This document shows positions 24,434 to 32,047 of a DNA stretch of 34,045 bases, one piece after another. The position numbers and the translations under genes were made by a program. The stretch is from Roseburia sp. Lineage in GTDB: Bacteria; Bacillota; Clostridia; Lachnospirales; Lachnospiraceae. Below the pieces are notes generated by a model. That model had not been told where the DNA came from. It was given only the letters and a program-made list of their open reading frames with translations, and did no database searches. Position 1 is the first letter of the stretch. Every line of letters starts with the position of its first letter. The stretch covers positions 1-34,045 of the forward strand of contig JAFYVJ010000055.1 in the NCBI GenBank assembly GCA_017549185.1, read 5' to 3'.

Positions 24434-25258
24434 ATGGCAACAATTTCAGGATATGATTCAGCTTCTATTGGAGTATTATTTTCAAGTTTGAATACGAAAT
24501 CAGGTAGTGGAACGTCAGATTTATTAGGTATTAATTATACGGATTATGCAACTATTCGCAGTGGTTCTTATTTTAAATTATTGAAGTCTTATTATAGTAT
24601 GGACTCTTCTGACGAAGTGAAAAAGATTGTAAATAACGATAAAGATGATGATGATAAAAAAACGGATTCTAAGAAAGAGCCTGTTTCTTCGTCAACTTCG
24701 ACTTCTACTTCTAAAGATTCTGCAGAAACAATTTCTAAAGTAGAAAGTGCAGCGGATGAATTAGGTGTTGCGGCGGATAAATTATTAGATACAGGAAAAA
24801 CGTCGTTATTTAAAGTCGTAGAGACAAAAGATGATGCCGGTAATGTGACTGAGAAGTATGATACAGAGAAGATTTACAAAGCGGTGAATGATTTTGTAAC
24901 AAAATATAATGCAGTAATTGATCGTTCATTAAGTTCGAAGTCAGCTAATATTATAGGTGCGACAGAACGTATGGAGCGTATTACCGGATACAATGAAGAA
25001 TCATTGGAAAAACTTGGTATTACAGTAGATAATAGCGGTAAATTAAAGATTGATGAGAATACTTTTAAGGCAGCAGATACAGCTGATGTGAAAAAGGTAT
25101 TTAATAATGAAAATGGGTATGTTGCACAGGTAAATACACAGGCATCTATGATTGCATATTATGCAGAGAATGAAGCTGCTAAGTCTAATACCTATAGTAA
25201 TACTGGTTCGTATACCAATACATATAATGTTGGTACGATGTATAGTGAGGGAATTTAA
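24434..25258 (+). CDS. FliD-like flagellar protein under sigma-28
   Basis: A 274-aa protein without signal peptide or membrane helix. The N-terminus (SASIGVLFSSLNTKSG ... YTDYATIRSGSYFKLLKSYY) and a Lys/Asp-Ser/Thr linker (about 70-105) lead to a C-terminal part that resembles the FliD C-terminal region: KIYKAVNDFVTKYNAVID, then LEKLGITVDNSGKLKIDENTF and VKKVFNNENGYVAQV. FliD caps the filament, but it is usually 450 aa or more, so this is a shortened relative or a non-capping filament-associated protein. Export by the flagellar secretion system is inferred. ATG 24434 is seven bases after AGGAGG; an in-frame TTG at 24428 is too close. Confidence 0.75.
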   Translation: MATISGYDSASIGVLFSSLNTKSGSGTSDLLGINYTDYATIRSGSYFKLLKSYYSMDSSDEVKKIVNNDKDDDDKKTDSKKEPVSSSTSTSTSKDSAETISKVESAADELGVAADKLLDTGKTSLFKVVETKDDAGNVTEKYDTEKIYKAVNDFVTKYNAVIDRSLSSKSANIIGATERMERITGYNEESLEKLGITVDNSGKLKIDENTFKAADTADVKKVFNNENGYVAQVNTQASMIAYYAENEAAKSNTYSNTGSYTNTYNVGTMYSEGI

Positions 25259-25305
25259 GGAATTTTCTAAAACACATTGAAAAAATAAAATAAGCGTGTT
25301 ATGTT

Positions 25306-25340
25306 ATGAGAAGTTCAAGGAATTGGACTTCTCATTTTTC
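25306..25340 (+). terminator. Terminator of the FliD-like gene
   Basis: ATGAGAAGTTC (25306-25316) pairs with the GGACTTCTCAT ending at 25335, with one bulge, followed by five T. Confidence 0.85.
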
Positions 25341-25436
25341 GAATATAAGCAGAGGAAAATCAAGAAAACGCAGTTTTGATATTGCTTGCAATTTTATGGT
25401 CTCTGCGTATATGGTTTAGTAGAAAGGGTATTTTTT

Positions 25437-26495
25437 ATGGCGAAGAAAGTAGTAATCGGTATGTCGGGAGGCGTAGATTCTTCTGTGGCCGCTTATTTGT
25501 TAAAAAAAGAAGGGTATGAAGTGGTGGGAGTCACCATGCAGACCTGGCAGGATAGAGAAGATGATGGTAGCGAATTGACAATGGTAAAGGATGCAAAAGC
25601 GGTTGCAGAACGTTTGGGCATTGAATATCATGTAGTGGATTTTCGCAAAGAATTTAAAAAACATGTCATGGATTATTTTGTAGAAGAATATTTGCAGGGA
25701 CGGACACCAAATCCATGTGTAGTGTGTAATCGTTTTGTAAAATGGGAAGCATTGCTTCATTATGCGAACAAAACCGGGGCAGACTACATTGCAACGGGAC
25801 ACTATGCCCGTATAGATAAACTTCCTAATGGCAGATATGCGATATGCAATTCCGTAACAGCAGCGAAAGATCAGACTTATGCATTATATAATTTAAAACA
25901 GGAACAGCTTGCACATACGATTATGCCGGTTGGAGCTTATACGAAGGACGAAATCCGCAGTATTGCAGAAGAAATAGGTTTGAACGTGGCACAGAAAAAG
26001 GACAGTATGGAAATTTGTTTTATTCCGGATGATGATTATGCGGCGTTTATTGAAGAAAAAACAGATGGACAGGTGCCACCACCGGGAAATTTTGTCTCAG
26101 TAACAGGGGAAGTATTAGGACAGCATAAAGGAATTACACATTACACGATTGGCCAGCGAAAAGGCTTAGGGATTGCATTAGGAGCACCTGCGTTTGTCGT
26201 GGCAATCCGACCAGAGACAAACGAAGTAGTATTGGGAACGAATGAAGATGTGTTTACGACAAAGCTTTATGCAAATCGTTTAAATACCATGTCGATACCT
26301 GAGTTTGTGGATGGAATGGAGCTAAAAGCCAAAATCCGTTATTCACATGCAGGTTCTATGTGTAAGATTACACGAACTGGAGAAGATGAAATCTGTTGTG
26401 AATTTGCAGAGCCGGTAAGAGCGGTAACGCCGGGACAGGCGGTTGTGTTCTACGATGGAGAGTATGTTGCCGGAGGCGGAACGATTGTAAGATAA
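25437..26495 (+). CDS. mnmA: tRNA-specific 2-thiouridylase MnmA
   Basis: Adds sulfur to U34 of tRNA-Lys, -Glu and -Gln. Seen: the PP-loop SGGVDSS at the N-terminus, the catalytic Cys in PNPCVVCNRFVKW (C97, with C94 near), the persulfide-carrying C194 in SMEICFIPDDDY, the TGHYAR and KDQTYALY motifs, and the C-terminal beta-barrel (HYTIGQRKGLGI ... GQAVVFYDGEYVAGGGTI). From ATG 25437, after AGAAAGGG, it has 352 aa. The upstream ATG at 25386 lacks a ribosome site and adds non-conserved residues. Confidence 0.96.
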   Translation: MAKKVVIGMSGGVDSSVAAYLLKKEGYEVVGVTMQTWQDREDDGSELTMVKDAKAVAERLGIEYHVVDFRKEFKKHVMDYFVEEYLQGRTPNPCVVCNRFVKWEALLHYANKTGADYIATGHYARIDKLPNGRYAICNSVTAAKDQTYALYNLKQEQLAHTIMPVGAYTKDEIRSIAEEIGLNVAQKKDSMEICFIPDDDYAAFIEEKTDGQVPPPGNFVSVTGEVLGQHKGITHYTIGQRKGLGIALGAPAFVVAIRPETNEVVLGTNEDVFTTKLYANRLNTMSIPEFVDGMELKAKIRYSHAGSMCKITRTGEDEICCEFAEPVRAVTPGQAVVFYDGEYVAGGGTIVR

Positions 26496-26561
26496 AAGAA
26501 ATAGTTGGAATAGTAAATCTTATATTTATAAAGATGGATATGGAGTTTTAACAAAAATATC

Positions 26562-26589
26562 TTGACAACAAAACTGAATAGGATATAAT
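26562..26589 (+). promoter_or_regulatory. Promoter of the efflux permease-fur unit
   Basis: Perfect TTGACA (26562-26567) and perfect TATAAT (26584-26589) with a 16-bp spacer. Confidence 0.85.
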
Positions 26590-26591
26590 AC

Positions 26592-26632
26592 AAAATGCAA
26601 ACAAATTGCAAAAGCAAAGTGTTTGCATTTTT
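26592..26632 (+). promoter_or_regulatory. Attenuator-like hairpin or operator in the permease leader
   Basis: AAAATGCAAACA (26592-26603) and TGTTTGCATTTT (26620-26631) are perfect 12-bp inverted repeats with a 16-base loop containing TTGCAAAAGC, ending in a T-rich run. Placed right at the transcription start, it can be an operator for the Fur-type regulator or a terminator that attenuates the permease mRNA. Confidence 0.6.
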
Positions 26633-26664
26633 GTTTATGAGAATATGAGAGGTCAAGATAGAGA

Positions 26665-27531
26665 ATGTTACACATTTTAGAACATGCATTAGAACATACG
26701 GTGGTAGATGTAATAGGGTTATTGCCGTTTTTATTTGTTACTTATCTGGCAATGGAGTTAATGGAACATTATGCGAGTAGCAGATTTAATAAGATTATTG
26801 AAAATTCAGGAAAGTGGGGGCCATTTTTAGGAGCAGCGCTTGGCGTAATGCCACAGTGTGGTTTTTCAGCAGCAGCAGCCAGTTTCTTTTCGGCGAGAAT
26901 CGTTGGTGTAGGAACAATTATAGCTGTATTTTTATCGACATCGGATGAGATGTTGCCCATTTTATTATCAGAATCAGTTCCGGTTACTTCCATTGTAGAA
27001 ATTTTATCTATAAAAGTAGTGATTGCTTGTACATCTGGGTATTTGGCATCTTTTGTATATCAGCAGTTTTTACAAAAAAAGGATAGAGAAATGGACATCC
27101 ATTTGGTGTGTGAAGAGGAACAGTGCAGTTGTGAAGAAGGGATATTAAAATCAGCGATTAAGCATACGGTAAAGATTTTCATTTATATTTTTATCATTGC
27201 ATTTTTGTTAAATGCAGTGATTGAAGGTGTGGGAGAAGAAGCACTGGCACAGGTATGCTCGAATGTACCAGTAGCTGGACAGATGGTGGCTTCGCTGGTA
27301 GGATTGATTCCGAACTGTGCGTCTTCGGTCGTAATTACCCAGCTTTATCTAAAAGGGGTTATTAGTGCGGGTGTGATGATGTCAGGACTTTTGGTAAATG
27401 CGGGAATCGGAAGTATCGTGTTATTTCGTTTAAATCAAAATGTAAAACAGAATGTAGGGATTCTTACTACCGTGTATTGTTTCGGTGTGGTATGGGGTAT
27501 TTTAATCGATGTCCTCGGAATTGTATTTTAA
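26665..27531 (+). CDS. ArsP_2-type heavy-metal/manganese efflux permease
   Basis: A 288-aa polytopic membrane protein of the family annotated as putative arsenic efflux or putative manganese transporter. It has about eight hydrophobic helices in two related halves, each with a small-residue/Cys motif: ALGVMPQCGFSAAAASFFSAR and GLIPNCASSVVITQLYLKG. The central cytoplasmic loop (about residues 140-165) is rich in Cys, His and Glu (DIHLVCEEEQCSCEEG), a plausible metal-sensing segment. It is followed 75 nt later by a Fur-family regulator gene. The substrate is not established; metal export is inferred from family and neighbour. Confidence 0.8.
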   Translation: MLHILEHALEHTVVDVIGLLPFLFVTYLAMELMEHYASSRFNKIIENSGKWGPFLGAALGVMPQCGFSAAAASFFSARIVGVGTIIAVFLSTSDEMLPILLSESVPVTSIVEILSIKVVIACTSGYLASFVYQQFLQKKDREMDIHLVCEEEQCSCEEGILKSAIKHTVKIFIYIFIIAFLLNAVIEGVGEEALAQVCSNVPVAGQMVASLVGLIPNCASSVVITQLYLKGVISAGVMMSGLLVNAGIGSIVLFRLNQNVKQNVGILTTVYCFGVVWGILIDVLGIVF

Positions 27532-27605
27532 GCTACGCCTTTTTGTTAGAAAAGGCATAATCGATGTGATTTTTCAAATGGCATAAGGGTGAAAGGGATG
27601 AGAAG

Positions 27606-28010
27606 ATGGCAAATTGTGGTTATGCAACAGCAAATAGAAAAAAGATACTGGATTTTTTGAAGGAAAATCATAATCGTACACTTACAGTAGCAGATATCGA
27701 TGCTTACTTGAAATCTTGCGACAGCGAGGTAAATATCACAACAATTTACCGTTACTTGGACAAGTTGGAAAAAGATGGTACGGTGATGAAATATGTGGCT
27801 GAAAAAGGTAGTCAGGCTACATATCAGTATGTAGAATCGGGGCATAATTGTGAGGACCATCTGCATTTGCAGTGTGTACGATGTGGAAAAGTGATACATT
27901 TAGAGTGTCATTTTATGCATGAAATATTAGAACATGTGGAAAAAGAGCATGGATTTGTTATGCAGTGTAAGAATTCGATTGTGTATGGGACCTGCAGGGA
28001 GTGCATGTAG
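27606..28010 (+). CDS. Fur-family metal-responsive repressor
   Basis: A 134-aa winged-helix metalloregulator. The N-terminal DNA-binding part (about 1-75: YATANRKKILDFLKENHN ... TIYRYLDKLEKDGTV) is followed by a dimerisation/metal domain with HLHLQCVRCGKVIHLECHF and the C-terminal CREC. The CxxC pairs are the structural zinc site and HLH plus HxE-like residues form the sensor site. Its place behind an efflux permease suggests it controls that gene (Zur-, Mur- or Fur-like; the metal cannot be told by reading). ATG follows GGGATGAGAAG. Confidence 0.88.
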   Translation: MANCGYATANRKKILDFLKENHNRTLTVADIDAYLKSCDSEVNITTIYRYLDKLEKDGTVMKYVAEKGSQATYQYVESGHNCEDHLHLQCVRCGKVIHLECHFMHEILEHVEKEHGFVMQCKNSIVYGTCRECM

Positions 28011-28056
28011 AGCAGAGAATCTCCGATGGTCGCTAGTGAAGAGTATATATAAGAAT

Positions 28057-28096
28057 GAGCATCTTGGGCGGGGAGTTCGAAGATGCTTATTTTTTC
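28057..28096 (+). terminator. Terminator of the permease-fur unit
   Basis: AGCATCTT (28058-28065) pairs with AAGATGCT (28080-28087), followed by TATTTTTTC. Confidence 0.85.
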
Positions 28097-28146
28097 TTGA
28101 CATATATAGACTGACTACATATAATTATATATAGATAGTCTATATA
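28097..28146 (+). promoter_or_regulatory. PadR promoter with overlapping palindromic operator
   Basis: Perfect TTGACA (28097-28102), 17 bp and TATAAT (28120-28125). A palindrome TATATAGA-TAG-TCTATATA (28128-28146) lies at the start site, and a third half-site TATATAGACT (28103-28112) sits in the spacer, inverted relative to AGTCTATATA (28137-28146). This layout fits repression by the PadR protein encoded next. Confidence 0.8.
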
Positions 28147-28172
28147 AATACAGAATAGGAGGAAATATTACA

Positions 28173-28502
28173 ATGGCAATTGATAAATCATTAATACAAG
28201 GCAGTCTGGCAATGTTGATTTTGCGTCTGTTGGAAGAAAAGGATATGTACGGATATGAAATGATTGAGACGTTACGTGGACGGTCTAACAATGTTTTTGA
28301 ATTAAAAGCAGGTTCGTTATATCCATTATTACATTCTTTGGAAGAGAAAAGTTATGTAATTTCTTACGAAGATGATTCCAGTGGAAAGACTAGAAAATAT
28401 TATCATTTATCCGGTGAAGGGAAACGGTTTTTAAAAGAGAAAAAGGAAGAGTGGGAAGTGTACAGCACTGCGGTTAGCAGTGTGCTGACTTTAGCGTATT
28501 AG
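28173..28502 (+). CDS. PadR-family transcriptional regulator
   Basis: A 109-aa winged-helix repressor: GSLAMLILRLLEEKDMYGYEMIETL, FELKAGSLYPLLHSLEEKSYVIS and RKYYHLSGEGKRFL are the PadR hallmarks, with a short C-terminal helix for dimerisation. ATG follows AGGAGG by about eleven bases. It is followed 19 nt later by the membrane-protein gene, the usual PadR plus membrane-protein operon. Autoregulation is likely from the palindrome at its promoter. The inducer is unknown; in related systems it is often an envelope-active compound. Confidence 0.93.
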   Translation: MAIDKSLIQGSLAMLILRLLEEKDMYGYEMIETLRGRSNNVFELKAGSLYPLLHSLEEKSYVISYEDDSSGKTRKYYHLSGEGKRFLKEKKEEWEVYSTAVSSVLTLAY

Positions 28503-28521
28503 GAGGTAAAACAAGGATTAT

Positions 28522-29895
28522 ATGGAATATGAAGAATATATGGTGAGTCTGACGGAACAGATACACGATAAGCGTGCGAAACAACTCGTGGCAAAAGAAA
28601 TCAAAAATCACATTGAAGAACAGGCGGAGATGTATGAAGGGGATGGTATGGAGCATGCCAAGGCTTTAAAGGAAGCAGTGCGACAGATGGGGAATCCGGT
28701 AGAGACGGGTGCTGCACTGAATCAAATTCATAAACCGAAGATGCCATGGGTGATGCTTGGGATAATCGTATTTCTTATGATTTCCAGTATTATTATGCAG
28801 GCTGTTGTGTTTGCAGAAGGCCAGTCTTCCAAGTGGAATTTAAACTGGGGCAGTTTGTTGCCAAGCACCATTGTTTATAATTTAGCTGGCTTTGCAATGA
28901 TTATGTTATTGCTTTACGTGGATTACAATTTTATTGCAAAATATGCTTACAAGATATATGCAGCTTACTTGGTGGGAATGATTACTTGGCTGCTGGTAGT
29001 AAACATGAATATATGGAGTTCACCATCTATTAACACATATTATGGTTTGCAGATGTTATTTCCGGTTGTGTTTGCAGGGATTGTGTACCGTAATCGTAAC
29101 CGCGGATGTCGGGGAATCGTTATTTGCCTTACAATGGCACTTGTGGAATTTGTGTGGCATGTGATAGGATGGGAATGGTTAGGAGATACGTTTTATTACA
29201 GTTATTATCCGGCATTAGCCGAAAGTATTTTAATCATGCTTCTGGTATTGTGCCTTGCAATTTGGAAAGGAATTTTTGGAAAAGAACGTAGAAAACCGGT
29301 TATTTTCTTGACTGCAATAGTATTAGTCCTGGCAGTATCAGGTGTTGTATTTATGAAAAATGCAGGTGGCATGGGGATTTATATTTTACGCCGTTTTAGG
29401 AATATTTTTGTAAAAGAAGATACCGCATATCTAAATCTGTTATTGCAGGAAGGAATCGCACGGGCGGATTGGTTTGGCGGAGGCGTACTCGTAGGAAACG
29501 AGCCGGAAAGTCTGAATTATAGTACATTGCTATTGAATGGTGTGTTTACTTATTTTGGAAAAGTTGCGGGAGTAGCTGTGATAGCGGCATTTATTGTTTT
29601 TATAGGATTGGCGCTTAAGATGTCGCTGAAGCAGAGTAACCGGATTGGATTTTTATTGGGCACGGTATGTACCATGAGTATATTGGTTCGTTTTGTGGCA
29701 TATGTAGCAATTAATCTGGGTTGTGCAATGTGGTGGACAACACTTGTGCCATTTTTCAGTTATGGAAAAGTCGGGGCAATGATGAATGGTATTTATATTG
29801 GATTGATTTTATGTGTGTATCGTAACAGTAGGATTTTGCATGAGGAATATATAGGACAGAAACGTCTGCCGAGGATTCGGGTGACGATAGAATAA
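28522..29895 (+). CDS. SEDS-like (FtsW/RodA-related) membrane protein with permease-prefix domain
   Basis: A 457-aa protein. Residues 1-70 match the cytoplasmic helical prefix seen in PadR-linked permeases (EYMVSLTEQIHDKRAKQLVAKE ... KEAVRQMGNPVETG). About ten transmembrane helices follow. The C-terminal part resembles the end of FtsW/RodA: WFGGGVLVGNEPESLNYSTLL, FTYFGKVAGVAVI, then NLGCAMWWTTLVPFFSYGKVGAMMNGIYIGLIL, comparable to the VTGIPLPFISYGGSS region. Where active SEDS polymerases have the catalytic Asp (HTDFIF), this has N332 (SLNYST), so glycosyltransferase activity is doubtful. It is probably controlled by the upstream PadR and may act in envelope stress or drug resistance. Confidence 0.8.
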   Translation: MEYEEYMVSLTEQIHDKRAKQLVAKEIKNHIEEQAEMYEGDGMEHAKALKEAVRQMGNPVETGAALNQIHKPKMPWVMLGIIVFLMISSIIMQAVVFAEGQSSKWNLNWGSLLPSTIVYNLAGFAMIMLLLYVDYNFIAKYAYKIYAAYLVGMITWLLVVNMNIWSSPSINTYYGLQMLFPVVFAGIVYRNRNRGCRGIVICLTMALVEFVWHVIGWEWLGDTFYYSYYPALAESILIMLLVLCLAIWKGIFGKERRKPVIFLTAIVLVLAVSGVVFMKNAGGMGIYILRRFRNIFVKEDTAYLNLLLQEGIARADWFGGGVLVGNEPESLNYSTLLLNGVFTYFGKVAGVAVIAAFIVFIGLALKMSLKQSNRIGFLLGTVCTMSILVRFVAYVAINLGCAMWWTTLVPFFSYGKVGAMMNGIYIGLILCVYRNSRILHEEYIGQKRLPRIRVTIE

Positions 29896-29908
29896 AAAAA
29901 GAGTAAAG

Positions 29909-29960
29909 AAAACACTTGTAATGTATGAGAAATGAAAAGTCATGCGTTACAAGTGTTTTT
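29909..29960 (+). terminator. Terminator of the padR-SEDS unit
   Basis: AAAACACTTGTAA (29909-29921) pairs perfectly with TTACAAGTGTTTT (29947-29959), with a further hairpin-capable loop, then T. Confidence 0.85.
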
Positions 29961-30019
29961 ATAATACTGAACTCGTCTAGCTTGATAAATTCGTAATCAT
30001 CAGATTCGTAATGAAAGCA

Positions 30020-31162
30020 TTACTGCACCATGAGAACACCTTCACAATCGCAAAGAACATATTGCAGCATTTGGAATGCGGCAGATTTTTTGGCCTCTTT
30101 TTTCGAGGATAATTTTGCTGAAAAAGACTTATTTTTTTCGGCTATACTGCAAATACAGTTCCAAATCGGATTACCGTCTTTATCGTATGTTAGTTCAAAA
30201 TCGTAAATAGGAATAGAGAAGTATCCGCGCCGAGCTAAAGTTTCTAATTGATTAATAGCATTATCCTTATTAGGATTATCAATTTCATCCCGAATAGAAA
30301 ACCAATAACCTTCTTTACAAAGAAACTCATATGCAAGTTTGCAAACATTTTTTCTGGCCTCTGTTTGTGATTGTCCAAAAGCTCTGAAAATAGGTAAATC
30401 ATCTGCTATTTTCAAAAGGCAATGGTATTTTGTTTTATGGATAAGTTCATCTTGTAGTCCAAGAGGCTGAGAAATTCCGTCAAACGGAGAGTACTGAGTG
30501 ATTTGATATCCGCTTTCTTCGAAATGATAAAGGGGTATTCCGTTCGATTTTCTGTACGACCATTCTTGAATCAACAAAATATAATCTTCCGTATTGTCAT
30601 CATTAAGAATACTATCGGGAGATAGCATAATCTCAACTGCGTTTTGTAGCTTTTCCATATTCCAGTTGCAGTCAATTGCAATCGCACCGAGAATCGCTTC
30701 GAACAGATCTTCTTTTACAGAGTTTTCCGCACCTATATTTTGGATGATATCACCATGTCCCATCAGTAGATAATTCGATAGACCAAGATCGTCAATACGG
30801 CTTGCCAATGTTTTCTTTTGCACCAACAGTTTTTTGATTTCAGTTAGTTCAGATTCCGAATAGTTTGAAATCAGTACATTTTCCACGGGAAAAGTTTTGC
30901 TTTCCGTCTCATACAACCAACTGTTTTTGAGGTTGGGATCAAACTTTTTATACAGTCCTACCGAATTGCTGTTTTTGGTGATTAAAAATTTCACCGCAAA
31001 GAGGTCTAACACTTTATCACCGATAAATTCTAACACCTCGTTGTTCTCGCCGCCGTTTTCTACCGAGTATGAGCGTCTAGTGAATGCTTGCTGCAACAAG
31101 TTAAAATTGTTGAATGTGTAGCCGATTTGATTTTGGATAAAGATTAAATCATTTTGTTCCAT
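30020..31162 (-). CDS. Divergent RNase III with two dsRNA-binding domains
   Basis: A 380-aa endoribonuclease homologue. The RNase III domain (about 5-165) has NNEVLEFIGDKVLDLF (E42, E45, D49) and SVKEDLFEAILGAIAID (D152, E155), so all catalytic metal ligands are intact. About 40 extra residues (60-100) are inserted before SESELTEIKKLLVQKKTLA. Two dsRBD-like regions follow: about 193-282 (DYILLIQEWSYRK ... GQSQTEARKNVCKLAYEFL, degenerate with an insert) and about 301-371 (NAINQLETLARRG ... SSKKEAKKSAAFQMLQYVL, close to consensus). Housekeeping bacterial RNase III has one dsRBD and about 230 aa. ATG 31162 follows AAAGGA; an ATG 11 codons upstream lacks one. It stands alone, next to tRNA-Leu. 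The target is unknown; RNA processing or antiphage function is possible. Confidence 0.85.
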   Translation of the reverse strand: MEQNDLIFIQNQIGYTFNNFNLLQQAFTRRSYSVENGGENNEVLEFIGDKVLDLFAVKFLITKNSNSVGLYKKFDPNLKNSWLYETESKTFPVENVLISNYSESELTEIKKLLVQKKTLASRIDDLGLSNYLLMGHGDIIQNIGAENSVKEDLFEAILGAIAIDCNWNMEKLQNAVEIMLSPDSILNDDNTEDYILLIQEWSYRKSNGIPLYHFEESGYQITQYSPFDGISQPLGLQDELIHKTKYHCLLKIADDLPIFRAFGQSQTEARKNVCKLAYEFLCKEGYWFSIRDEIDNPNKDNAINQLETLARRGYFSIPIYDFELTYDKDGNPIWNCICSIAEKNKSFSAKLSSKKEAKKSAAFQMLQYVLCDCEGVLMVQ

Positions 31163-31660
31163 AATAAAAAATCCTTTCAGTAAATAATTTACCAAAAGGC
31201 ATAATTATATCCGACAAAAAATACTACCCCTGTGTACCGAGATAGCAATTGCCGGACAATGTAGATTAAATTCAATTCTTTGTTTTTGGGTGTTTACAGA
31301 TGTTCACTTGCATAAACAAAAATAAACACATAGAAACAATGTCTCAAATTTAAAATATTATGCCTAATGCAAATTTATTGTAGCAGAGGAAAACTGGAAT
31401 GGCAATAGTTATATAATAAAACTATTCTTCGGAACAATGGAATCGTTACTGTTAAGAGAGCAGCTAATCACTTGCTGATTTACTGCAAAATAAAATGATT
31501 CAAATTATTTTTTTGAGAAAAGTATCATTGTGATTTTGCAGGGGGAAAATAGGGGGAAGTCACTCAATTTTGACTTGTGTGAGGTCGATTTTGATATAAC
31601 GATATTGAGCTTATTTATAAAATGGGGAAAAGTTTTGTAGCATAAGGGGGTAAGGCATAG
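31163..31660. other. AT-rich spacer without genes
   Basis: About 500 nt with no convincing ORF on either strand. A TATAAT on the minus strand (near 31205-31210) may be the RNase III promoter -10, with a poor -35. GTGTTTA/TAAACAC (about 31289 and 31328) and AATAGTT/AACTATT (about 31402 and 31420) are inverted repeats. Two GGGGGAA repeats occur near 31541-31558. Confidence 0.5.
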
Positions 31661-31697
31661 AAAAAGCACGATGGTTTTACATCAAAACCATCGTGCT
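31661..31697 (-). terminator. Terminator of tRNA-Leu(CAG)
   Basis: On the minus strand a perfect 14-bp stem (31697-31684 with 31678-31665) is followed by a T run (31665-31661), eight bases after the tRNA. Confidence 0.92.
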
Positions 31698-31704
31698 GAT
31701 ATGA

Positions 31705-31788
31705 TGCAGAAGAAGGGACTTGAACCCTCACGGTATTGCTACCACTGGCACCTGAAGCCAGCGCGTCTGCCGATTCCACCACTTCTGC
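31705..31788 (-). tRNA. tRNA-Leu (anticodon CAG)
   Basis: The 84-nt cloverleaf has acceptor stem GCAGAAG/CTTCTGC, anticodon stem CTGGC/GCCAG with loop TTCAGGT (CAG), a long variable arm as in class II tRNAs, and the T arm GAGGGTTCAAGTCCCTT. The discriminator is A; CCA is not encoded. It reads CUG codons. Confidence 0.97.
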
Positions 31789-31799
31789 AAGTAAGATAT

Positions 31800-31828
31800 A
31801 TTTTATCTGTTTTAAAAGGAGAAGTCAA
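31800..31828 (-). promoter_or_regulatory. Promoter of tRNA-Leu(CAG)
   Basis: On the minus strand TTGACT (31828-31823), 17 bp and TAAAAT (31805-31800) lie 11 nt before the tRNA. Confidence 0.8.
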
Positions 31829-31891
31829 GGGTCAATTCCAAAATTGTTTTAATTGTTTTAAAATTAATTTAAATTTTTTTGAGAAAAAGTG

Positions 31892-31920
31892 TTGACAATT
31901 TTGGATATCTTTGTTATTAT
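31892..31920 (+). promoter_or_regulatory. Promoter of tRNA-Leu(AAG)
   Basis: TTGACA (31892-31897), 17 bp and TATTAT (31915-31920) lie 30 nt before the tRNA. It is divergent from the other tRNA-Leu promoter. Confidence 0.85.
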
Positions 31921-31950
31921 AATCAAGTCGTCACGAACGAGTGACAAAAT

Positions 31951-32034
31951 GCGGAAGTGTCGGAATTGGCAGACGAGCAAGACTAAGGATCTTGTGGCAG
32001 TTATGTCGTGTGGGTTCAAGTCCCATCTTCCGCA
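31951..32034 (+). tRNA. tRNA-Leu (anticodon AAG)
   Basis: The 84-nt class II tRNA has acceptor GCGGAAG/CTTCCGC, anticodon stem CAAGA/TCTTG with loop CTAAGGA (AAG), a variable arm, T arm with GGGTTCAAGTCCC and discriminator A. CCA is not encoded. An A at position 34 is probably modified to inosine or read with wobble. Its 3' end faces the integrase gene, so it is the probable attachment site of the element on the right. Confidence 0.96.
32012..32034 (+). other. Presumed attachment site (tRNA 3' half)
   Basis: The T arm and 3' acceptor strand of tRNA-Leu(AAG) are the usual target of tyrosine integrases, and an integrase gene starts 77 nt away. The matching direct repeat that would mark the other end of the element is not in the window, so the exact core is not defined. 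Confidence 0.45.
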
Positions 32035-32047
32035 TTAACCTTTTAAG

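Noticed and set aside
31505-31600. Remnant of an earlier integrase tail near the GGGGGAA repeats
   Set aside because: The translated frames are short and show no recombinase motif; the resemblance is too weak to support.
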